Below are positions 31,794-38,022 of a stretch of DNA of 38,022 bases, piece after piece; the first letter of the stretch is position 1, and each line of letters begins with the position of its first letter. The DNA comes from Bacteroidota bacterium. Its GTDB lineage: Bacteria; Bacteroidota; Ignavibacteria; SZUA-365; JAADGX01. The stretch is taken from the NCBI GenBank assembly GCA_027021285.1, contig JALUUP010000326.1, positions 1 to 38,022 on the forward strand, written 5' to 3'. Below the pieces are notes generated by a model. That model was not told the origin of the DNA and searched no databases. It worked only from the letters and a program-made list of their open reading frames with translations. Made by a program: the position numbers and the translations under genes.

Positions 31794-33080
31794 ATGAACA
31801 TACTCGTCATAGGCAAGGGAGGGCGCGAGCATGCCATTATCTGGAAACTTCGCCAGAGTCCGCAGGTGGATTTTATGTACTGCGCGCCCGGTAATGCCGG
31901 AATCAGCCAGCTGGCAACCTGCGTCGATATCAAGGAAACCGATATCGAGGGGTTGAAAAAGTTCGTCAGGAAGAACAGTGTTGACCTGACGATCGTGGGA
32001 CCCGAAGCGCCTCTCGCCGTGGGCATCGTGGATGAATTCCAGAGCGACGGGCTCGTTATCTTCGGCCCCACCCGTGCCGCGGCACGCCTCGAGACCAGCA
32101 AAGCGTTCGCCAAGGATTTTATGAAACGGCACGAGATACCCACAGCCGATTACAAGGTCTTTCGAAAACCTGATTTCGAAAAAGCGCGATCGTACCTTCA
32201 GTCCGCGTCCTACCCTATCGTCCTGAAAGCTGACGGTCTGGCGGCGGGAAAAGGTGTTGTTATCGCTGACGACTACGCCGACGCCGTAACCGGTCTCGAG
32301 GAGATGATGCTTGGCGGCGCTTTCGGGTCGGCTGGCGAAACAGTTGTGATCGAGGAATTCCTCTACGGTGTCGAGGCGTCCGTTTTCGCCATTACCGACG
32401 GGAAGACATTCGCCACACTTGCGCCAGCCCAGGATCACAAGCGCATATTTGACGGGGACAAGGGAAAAAACACGGGCGGCATGGGAGCCTACGCACCCGC
32501 CCCTGCGGTCAAACCGGAAATACTCTCCCAGGTCAAACTGAATATTATCAAGCCAGTTCTCCGCGGCATGAAAAAAGAAGGGACACCTTACCGGGGAACG
32601 TTGTACTGCGGATTGATGCTGACCGACAAAGGACCGAAAGTCATGGAATTCAACTGCCGGTTCGGCGACCCGGAAACGCAAGTTGTTTTGCCGCTTATCG
32701 ACGATGATCTGGCGGACATCCTCTACCAGGCTGCTATCGGAAAGCTCCGGCGCTCGCGCGTCAAAATGCATGACGCCTGCGCCGTGTGCGTCATCATGGC
32801 GTCGAGCGGCTATCCTGATTCCTATGAAACAGGCAAATTGATTTCCGGCCTCGAGAGCATCGACGAGATGGAGGACGGGATGGCTGTCTTTCACGCCGGC
32901 ACCACGCTCAAGCGGGGTAAGTTCTATACCTCGGGAGGGCGGGTATTGGGTGTGACCGCAATCGGAAGAAAGAACGAGCTGCGTGAAACCATCATCACGG
33001 CTTACAACGGCGTTCAGCGTATCATCTTCGACGGCGCCTATTACCGCACGGACATCGGCGCCAAGGCCTTCGACTCCTGA
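31794..33080 (+). CDS. purD: Phosphoribosylamine-glycine ligase
   Basis: An ATP-grasp enzyme joining glycine to phosphoribosylamine to give GAR, step 2 of purine synthesis. The N-terminus MNILVIGKGGREHAIIWKL, DLTIVGPEAPLAVGI, the ATP-grasp loop VLKADGLAAGKGVVIAD, LAPAQDHKRIFDGDKGKNTGG and the metal site MEFNCRFGDPETQ are all present. At 428 residues it is normal. It stands as a lone purine gene here, with guaB 2.7 kb upstream. The gap before it (31684-31793) holds no clear signal. The methyltransferase gene starts 5 bases after the stop. Confidence 0.97.
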   Translation: MNILVIGKGGREHAIIWKLRQSPQVDFMYCAPGNAGISQLATCVDIKETDIEGLKKFVRKNSVDLTIVGPEAPLAVGIVDEFQSDGLVIFGPTRAAARLETSKAFAKDFMKRHEIPTADYKVFRKPDFEKARSYLQSASYPIVLKADGLAAGKGVVIADDYADAVTGLEEMMLGGAFGSAGETVVIEEFLYGVEASVFAITDGKTFATLAPAQDHKRIFDGDKGKNTGGMGAYAPAPAVKPEILSQVKLNIIKPVLRGMKKEGTPYRGTLYCGLMLTDKGPKVMEFNCRFGDPETQVVLPLIDDDLADILYQAAIGKLRRSRVKMHDACAVCVIMASSGYPDSYETGKLISGLESIDEMEDGMAVFHAGTTLKRGKFYTSGGRVLGVTAIGRKNELRETIITAYNGVQRIIFDGAYYRTDIGAKAFDS

Positions 33081-33085
33081 TTCAC

Positions 33086-33994
33086 ATGCCTCGCCCACCC
33101 ACGAGCCCCGTTTTCCATTCAAAGCCCGTTGTCTGGCGACGGGAAGAATTCTGGCAGCGACCGATGGAGTTTTCCCATCCCGACGAAATTCCGGGACAGG
33201 ATTTACCCTGGTCGGAAGACTGGTTTTCGAGCCAGACACTGAAAGACATGCTTGATCCTGAAACCGACATCGGAACCAGGCCGATGGATCGCGTCGAGAT
33301 GGAATCCCGCTGGCTCCTGTCCATGTTCGAGGAACCACGAAAGCACCACCTCCTTGACGTCGGGTGCGGACCGGGATTGTACGCGGAAGTCTTTTCACGA
33401 GCAGGCATGAAAGTTACGGGTATCGATCCCTCCCCTGCGGCGATCGAGTACGCGCGCGCGTCCGCAGCAAAAGCCGGCCTGAACATTACGTACGTGTGCG
33501 GTTCGATTTCCGAGCACGACGCGACAAACGCATACACCGCCGTATTTGCCAATTACGGCTTTATCAATAATCTGCATCCCGCCCTTGGCCGAGCCAGCAT
33601 GGAGGCCATGTATCGAGCGCTTGCACCCGACGGCGTGGCAGTGTTCGAATTACTCCACCCCGCCACACTCAATCAATTCGCGCCGCTCCTGTGGGAAACG
33701 GTTGACACATCCTACTTCAGCTCCCGGCCGCACCTCTATTTACAGGAAATGGTAAGCGTATCCGCAACTTCCTGCCACGCCTTCCTGACCTACGTTTTCG
33801 ATCCGGACCACCCCAATGCCATCAGGGTCTTCCGCTACTTTTTCGTAGCGTACACAAATTCAGAATTCAAGGATTTGCTCTACGCGTGCGGGTTCGACAC
33901 GCTGCAAAGCCACGACTACCGGGAGGTAATTATCGACCCGGGCGACATTCGATCCACGTTTTACGTGGCAAGGACGCGAAAAAGCAGAGAGTGA
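33086..33994 (+). CDS. Class I SAM-dependent methyltransferase
   Basis: A 302-residue cytoplasmic protein. Motif I is LLDVGCGPGLYAEVF with the acidic end of strand 2 in VTGIDPSPAAIEYAR; motif II-like AVFANYGFINNL and post-II MYRALAPDGVAVFELLHP follow, as in small-molecule methyltransferases. The first 80 residues are polar and Trp/Pro-rich (WRREEFWQRPMEF, PWSEDWF) and may form a substrate lid. The substrate is unknown. It is likely co-transcribed with purD. No strong ribosome site precedes the ATG at 33086, so a later start is possible. Confidence 0.85.
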   Translation: MPRPPTSPVFHSKPVVWRREEFWQRPMEFSHPDEIPGQDLPWSEDWFSSQTLKDMLDPETDIGTRPMDRVEMESRWLLSMFEEPRKHHLLDVGCGPGLYAEVFSRAGMKVTGIDPSPAAIEYARASAAKAGLNITYVCGSISEHDATNAYTAVFANYGFINNLHPALGRASMEAMYRALAPDGVAVFELLHPATLNQFAPLLWETVDTSYFSSRPHLYLQEMVSVSATSCHAFLTYVFDPDHPNAIRVFRYFFVAYTNSEFKDLLYACGFDTLQSHDYREVIIDPGDIRSTFYVARTRKSRE

Positions 33995-34033
33995 ATTTGC
34001 GTGTTTGGTGGATTTCCTTTGATCAGAGGTATA

Positions 34034-34462
34034 TCAGGCTCTCATGATGTAATCGCGAAGATAGTGGACATGGTGTTCGCTTTCATGCAATTGCGATTTC
34101 ACGACGTCTCCGATAGATATCAATCCGACAACGTTCTGTCCGTCCAGGATGGGAAGATGTCGGATTTTCTTCTCTGTCATCACCGCCATGACCGCATCGA
34201 TATCGTCATCAGGAGTGCCGATGATAACGTCTTTCGTCATGTACGATTCCACCGGCGCAGTCGCGACGGCTGTCACATCGGAGTTGCACAGACGGAGAAT
34301 ATCCCGTTCGGAAATAATACCGACAATTTTTTCGTCGTCGGTTACCAACAGCGAACCAATATTATATTCAACCAACATTTGGATTGCTTCCTTGATGGTA
34401 TTCCGCGGACCGATACAACGGACGGTGGAGTCTTTCTTTCTCAGGATATCTTTTACTTTCAT
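34034..34462 (-). CDS. CBS-pair domain protein
   Basis: A 142-residue protein built of one Bateman module: CBS1 at about 5-60 (TIKEAIQMLVEYNIGSLLVTD, then KIVGIISERDILR) and CBS2 at about 70-125 (DIDAVMAVMTEKKIRHLPILD, then NVVGLISIGDVVKS). Such modules bind adenylates (AMP, ATP, SAM) and usually regulate a partner, which is not identifiable here. The ATG at 34462 is chosen because AAGGAG lies 7 bases upstream; in-frame ATG 34465 and TTG 34468 are alternatives. It has its own promoter and sits 3' of the sdh terminator. Confidence 0.88.
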   Translation of the reverse strand: MKVKDILRKKDSTVRCIGPRNTIKEAIQMLVEYNIGSLLVTDDEKIVGIISERDILRLCNSDVTAVATAPVESYMTKDVIIGTPDDDIDAVMAVMTEKKIRHLPILDGQNVVGLISIGDVVKSQLHESEHHVHYLRDYIMRA

Positions 34463-34523
34463 CATCAATCTCCTTCTATTGATGGGTTACCGGTGCGTCG
34501 TGGATCATGAGAATTCTTGGCTA

Positions 34524-34552
34524 ATGATAGCACATCCCCCGCGGAATCGCAA
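34524..34552 (-). promoter_or_regulatory. Promoter of the CBS-domain gene
   Basis: On the minus strand TTGCGA (34552-34547, 4 of 6) and TATCAT (34529-34524, 5 of 6) are separated by exactly 17 bases. Transcription would start near 34517, about 55 bases before the ATG at 34462. It lies just downstream of the sdhB terminator, as expected for an independent unit. Confidence 0.48.
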
Positions 34553-34625
34553 CCGCCAGATGCTCCTGATTTAAATCCCAACAAGAAACATGGAGCCGTA
34601 ATTCCCGCGCAGCTTTCAGGGTACC

Positions 34626-34655
34626 TAATAAAAAGCCGGGGCACCCCTCCCGGCT
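34626..34655 (-). terminator. Intrinsic terminator of the sdhCAB operon
   Basis: On the minus strand AGCCGGG (34655-34649) pairs with CCCGGCT (34640-34634) around an 8-base loop and is followed by TTTTATTA. The 7 bp GC-rich stem and T-run form a classical rho-independent terminator 31 bases after the sdhB stop. Confidence 0.8.
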
Positions 34656-34685
34656 GAACATAGCATAGATGTCGGGGTAAACTTG

Positions 34686-35438
34686 CTATTCGAAATCCGC
34701 CGCGCAGAACGCTCCCATATACTCCCTGTTCACAAGAGCGATGAAATCGATACTGACGCTCTTGGGGCACGCGGCTTCACATTCGCCGTGATTCGTACAG
34801 CCACCAAATCCCTCGGCCTCCATCGCTTCGATCATGTGGACTGCCCGGTTGAAACGTTCCGGTTTTCCCTGTGGCAGGAGGTTGAGATGGCCGATTTTTG
34901 CCGAGGTAAAGAGCATGGCAGAACCGTTGGGGCAAGCCGCGACACAGGCGCCGCATCCGATGCATGTCGCGGCATCCATGGATCGATCGGCGATTGGTTT
35001 GGGAACGGGTATCGTATTCGCATCTATGGCGCTGCCGGTCTTGCATGAAATGTACCCGCCCGCTTGAATGATGCGGTCGAACGCTGACCGGTCCACGATG
35101 AGATCTTTCATGACCGGGAAAGCGACGGAACGCCACGGTTCGATCACGATAGTGTCACCGTCCTTGAAATGTCGCATATAGAGTTCGCAGGTCGTCGTTC
35201 CTTTGGACGGACCGTGGGGAATGCCGTTTATCACGAGGCCGCACATTCCACAAATACCTTCACGGCAATCATTATCGAACGCGATCGGTGTTTCGCCCTT
35301 TGCAATCAAACTCTCATTCACGGTATCCAGCATTTCGAGGAACGACATGTCCTCGATGATGCCCTCTGCCTTGTATTCGGCGAATCCGCCCGACTGGTTG
35401 GGACCTTTTTGACGCCAGACTTTAAGCGTTACATTCAT
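34686..35438 (-). CDS. sdhB: Succinate dehydrogenase/fumarate reductase iron-sulfur subunit
   Basis: A 250-residue protein carrying electrons from the flavoprotein to the cytochrome b subunit at the inner membrane. The [2Fe-2S] motif is DNDCREGICGMCGLVIN with a fourth Cys in TTTCELYM. Two further Cys groups, CIGCGACVAACPNGS and GECEAACPKSV (with the preceding GGCTNH), bind the [4Fe-4S] and [3Fe-4S] clusters. The ATG at 35438 is chosen over a TTG at 35453, which would add five residues and has no ribosome site. It is the last gene of sdhCAB, followed by an intrinsic terminator. Confidence 0.95.
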   Translation of the reverse strand: MNVTLKVWRQKGPNQSGGFAEYKAEGIIEDMSFLEMLDTVNESLIAKGETPIAFDNDCREGICGMCGLVINGIPHGPSKGTTTCELYMRHFKDGDTIVIEPWRSVAFPVMKDLIVDRSAFDRIIQAGGYISCKTGSAIDANTIPVPKPIADRSMDAATCIGCGACVAACPNGSAMLFTSAKIGHLNLLPQGKPERFNRAVHMIEAMEAEGFGGCTNHGECEAACPKSVSIDFIALVNREYMGAFCAADFE

Positions 35439-35477
35439 AGTGTTTACCGACAATCAATGACGAATTTCAATGAACAA

Positions 35478-37391
35478 TTATTTATAACTCCGCTGGGTAG
35501 GGGTAACGAACTCGAACTGAAGATGCTCTTTATGAAATATCGGCTTCGAGAATTCGCCTGAGTATTCCCACACAGAGACGTACGAAAATTCCTCGTCGTT
35601 GCGCAAGGCTTCTCCTTCAGGCGTCTGGTATTCCTCGCGGTAATGTGCTCCGCAGGATTCCTCGCGACCCAATGCATCGAGACACATGATTTCGGCGAGT
35701 TCCATGAATTCCGCAACCCTGCCTGCTTTTTCCAACGATTGGTTGATCTCTTCATTGTCACCGGGAACCTTGACATCGTTCCAGAATTCTTCCCGGAGTG
35801 CTGGAATGAGGGTCAGTGCTTTCTGCAGTCCTTCCTTGTTCCGCGACATGCCACAATAATCCCACACGATCTTCCCCAATTCTTTATGGAACGAATCAAC
35901 CGAGCGTGATCCATTGATAGAGAGAAGTTTTTTAACATTATCTGCCACATCATTCTCCACCGTACGGAATTCGTTCCCGTCAGCCGTTAGACCGTCGGGG
36001 CGATGCTCGGCCAGAAAGTCGCCTATTGTGTTGGGCAGTACGAAATACCCATCGGCCAGGCCCTGCATCAAGGCGCTGGCGCCGAGGCGATTGGCGCCGT
36101 GATCGGAGAAGTTCGCTTCGCCGATCACGTAAAGACCAGGGATGTTGCTCATGAGGTTGTAATCCACCCAGAGGCCGCCCATCGTATAGTGCGAAGCCGG
36201 ATAGATGCGCATGGGAACCTCGTAGGGATTCTCACCGGTGATGCGTTCGTACATTTCGAACAGGTTTCCATAACGTTCTTCGATGACTTTCTTTCCCAGC
36301 CGGTTGATGGCATCCCTGAAGTCGAGGTACACGCCAAGACCGGTGGCTCCCACACCGCGGCCTTCATCACAAACCATCTTGGCATTCCGCGAAGCGACAT
36401 CACGGGGAACGAGGTTGCCGAACGCCGGGTACCGCCGTTCCAGGTAGTAATCCCGTTCATCTTCCGGAATATCATTTGGTGGACGCTTGTCGCCAGGCTT
36501 TTTGGATACCCAGATTCGCCCGTCGTTGCGGAGAGATTCGCTCATGAGCGTGAGCTTGGACTGGTACTCATTGGAGACGGGAATACACGTCGGATGAATC
36601 TGTGTAAAACAGGGGTTGGCAAAAGCAGCGCCCCTCTTGTGCGCGCGCCATATAGCAGTGGTGTTGCATCCCTTGGCATTCGTGGAAAGGAAGAAAACGT
36701 TCCCGTATCCTCCGGTGGCCAGGACTACTGCATCGGCAGCGTACGACTGTATGTCCCCGGTTACCATGTCGCGAGTGACGATGCCGCGCGCGCGACCGTC
36801 AACGAGCACGAGGTCGAGCATCTCGGTACGCGTATGCATGGTAACTTTCCCTGCGGCGATCATGCGTTGCAACGCCTGGTACGCGCCGAGTAGCAACTGT
36901 TGTCCCGTTTGTCCCCTCGCGTAGAATGTCCGTGAAACCTGGGCTCCGCCGAACGACCGGTTGGCAAGCTGCCCGCCGTATTCGCGGGCAAAGGGAACCC
37001 CTTGAGCGACACATTGATCGATGATGTTACTGCTAACCTGGGCCAGACGATACACGTTCGCTTCGCGTGCCCGGTAATCTCCACCTTTGATGGTATCATA
37101 AAACAGACGCCAAATGCTGTCGTTGTCGTTCGGGTAATTCTTGGTGGCGTTGATACCGCCCTGGGCGGCGATACTATGTGCCCGGCGAGGGCTGTCCTGG
37201 TAACAGAAGCAATCAATATCGTATCCGAGTTCCGCCAGCGAGGCGGCGGCGGATGCACCACCCAACCCTGATCCAACAATGATGATCCTGTACTTCCGCT
37301 TATTGGCAGGCGACACGAGCTTGATACTGTTGAGATGGTTATCCCACTTCTCCGCCAGTGGTCCCGGTGGAATTTTAGCGTCCAGTTTCAT
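35478..37391 (-). CDS. sdhA: Succinate dehydrogenase/fumarate reductase flavoprotein subunit
   Basis: A 637-residue catalytic subunit interconverting succinate and fumarate. The FAD fold starts YRIIIVGSGLGGASAAASL; the covalent flavin His is in RRAHSIAAQGGINA. The substrate region includes HPTCIPVSNEYQSKLTLMSE, and GANRLGASALMQGL closes the FAD site. Length and the b558-type partner fit the menaquinone-linked type B enzymes of Bacteroidota, Chlorobi and epsilonproteobacteria, which can work in either direction. Its start overlaps the end of sdhC by 17 bases, so translation is probably coupled. Confidence 0.96.
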   Translation of the reverse strand: MKLDAKIPPGPLAEKWDNHLNSIKLVSPANKRKYRIIIVGSGLGGASAAASLAELGYDIDCFCYQDSPRRAHSIAAQGGINATKNYPNDNDSIWRLFYDTIKGGDYRAREANVYRLAQVSSNIIDQCVAQGVPFAREYGGQLANRSFGGAQVSRTFYARGQTGQQLLLGAYQALQRMIAAGKVTMHTRTEMLDLVLVDGRARGIVTRDMVTGDIQSYAADAVVLATGGYGNVFFLSTNAKGCNTTAIWRAHKRGAAFANPCFTQIHPTCIPVSNEYQSKLTLMSESLRNDGRIWVSKKPGDKRPPNDIPEDERDYYLERRYPAFGNLVPRDVASRNAKMVCDEGRGVGATGLGVYLDFRDAINRLGKKVIEERYGNLFEMYERITGENPYEVPMRIYPASHYTMGGLWVDYNLMSNIPGLYVIGEANFSDHGANRLGASALMQGLADGYFVLPNTIGDFLAEHRPDGLTADGNEFRTVENDVADNVKKLLSINGSRSVDSFHKELGKIVWDYCGMSRNKEGLQKALTLIPALREEFWNDVKVPGDNEEINQSLEKAGRVAEFMELAEIMCLDALGREESCGAHYREEYQTPEGEALRNDEEFSYVSVWEYSGEFSKPIFHKEHLQFEFVTPTQRSYK

Positions 37392-38022
37392 GATAAGCTA
37401 TGACTGTAGTATTTGGCTGATAATGCGGCTCCGGAATAATTCCGGTTTGAATACCGATGGGAACGGCGATGAATCCAAGAACGATGATGAGGGTGAACAC
37501 GGTGGCAAAGCGCTTTCTCCACAGGTTTCTCTTGGGATCATTGATCCCCAGGGTCTGCAACATGCTCCACAGGCCATGCTGTAAATGGAAACCCAGGAGA
37601 ATCATGGCGACAACATAAATAAGCGCTATCCACCATGTCTGGAAAGCGCTGTACACGTTGCCGTACACCTGGCCTTCGATGTGCGCAGCACTGTGAATAT
37701 CGCCGGTCGTGAAATGAAGGATGTGGTACACAATGTACAAGAACAGCAAAGGTCCCGTATAATACATCGTGCGGGCAAATAGTGTTGTTACCTGCGGTTT
37801 CAACGCATTTGCATAATTCTGAGGGCGAGCCTTGTTATTCATCAACCAGAGCTGTACGGCGCTGGTTACGTGCACGACGAGGGACAAAACGAGTACAAAC
37901 CGGAGTATCCACAACAGCATTCCGTATGTGAGGATCGGTTCTCCGAACGTGCGCAAGTGTTCTGCGTAAATATCCATCTTGTACTTGTAGACCCCAAGCC
38001 CCTCAACAAGCTCGGACCCCAT
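37375..38022 (-). CDS. sdhC: Succinate dehydrogenase cytochrome b558-type subunit, 5' end beyond window edge
   Basis: The visible 215 residues are a membrane anchor with four evident helices (about 33-58, 87-107, 128-150 and 170-195). Probable haem-ligand histidines lie within them (LVVHVTSAVQL, IVYHILHFT, FHLQHGLWSM). The segment matches the single-subunit b558 family from the second helix on. The Met at 38022 at the very edge is followed by what is normally the loop after helix I (DIYAEHLRTFGEP), so the real start and first helix lie outside the window. It feeds electrons between SdhAB and menaquinone. Confidence 0.9.
   Translation of the reverse strand: MGSELVEGLGVYKYKMDIYAEHLRTFGEPILTYGMLLWILRFVLVLSLVVHVTSAVQLWLMNNKARPQNYANALKPQVTTLFARTMYYTGPLLFLYIVYHILHFTTGDIHSAAHIEGQVYGNVYSAFQTWWIALIYVVAMILLGFHLQHGLWSMLQTLGINDPKRNLWRKRFATVFTLIIVLGFIAVPIGIQTGIIPEPHYQPNTTVIAYHETGR

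Noticed and set aside
31788..33398. Minus-strand open frame of 536 codons
   Set aside because: It is antisense to purD and the methyltransferase; the sense strand carries all ATP-grasp motifs.
1..38022. tRNA genes, riboswitches, CRISPR arrays, insertion sequences
   Set aside because: Scanning for T-loop-like TTCGA motifs found them only inside coding genes; no regularly spaced repeats or transposase motifs were seen.

Overview
The window is a gene-dense stretch of chromosome (about 97% coding, moderate GC) from a Gram-negative bacterium of the FCB superphylum (Bacteroidota, Chlorobi, Ignavibacteria and relatives). The main pointers are a GWxTD-domain secreted protein, a small protein resembling a type IX secretion C-terminal domain, a Bacteroidota-like serine palmitoyltransferase, CMP-Kdo synthetase (an LPS gene), an HPr kinase beside a short hibernation factor, a YbeY with the third metal ligand changed to Asp, and a succinate dehydrogenase with a single b558-type cytochrome subunit. 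The exact class cannot be fixed by reading alone; an Ignavibacteria/Kryptonia-like lineage fits best. There is no rRNA, tRNA, CRISPR array, insertion sequence or prophage, and no gap between genes exceeds 300 bases.

Region 1 (1-5286, minus strand): an outer-membrane beta-barrel protein cut by the left edge, then a peptide-type ABC importer set in transcription order: lipoprotein binding protein, DppB permease, unusually long DppC permease, and a 73-residue acidic protein. No importer ATPase is present.

Region 2 (5442-11583, minus): a compact housekeeping run transcribed hyp - ybeY - smg - topA - xer - hpf - hprK, with a good sigma70-like promoter at 11654-11682.

Region 3 (11789-15142, plus): gltX, a 27-codon mini-ORF joined to both neighbours by ATGA overlaps, a DUF2064/TIGR04282 nucleotidyltransferase-like gene, nadD, a stand-alone T9SS-CTD-like protein, and an intrinsic terminator.

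Region 4 (15140-22381): the most notable locus. An extended SDR (minus) diverges from serine palmitoyltransferase and a two-lobed GNAT-like acyltransferase. Together they match the three-enzyme bacterial ceramide pathway (Spt, bCerS, CerR) described in Caulobacter. The plus-strand run continues tightly through gatC, kdsB, rimO and a GWxTD protein, so sphingolipid and LPS precursor genes appear to share one transcript.

Region 5 (22409-33994): an MsbA-like ABC exporter (minus), then on the plus strand a CASTOR/POLLUX-like channel with RCK domains, a glutaryl-CoA-type dehydrogenase, guaB, an Xaa-Pro peptidase, a glycosyltransferase, purD and a SAM methyltransferase.

Region 6 (34034-38022, minus): sdhC (cut by the right edge), sdhA and sdhB, ended by an intrinsic terminator, followed by a CBS-pair protein with its own promoter. 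Function calls are from reading motifs in the translated sequence; no database search was run.
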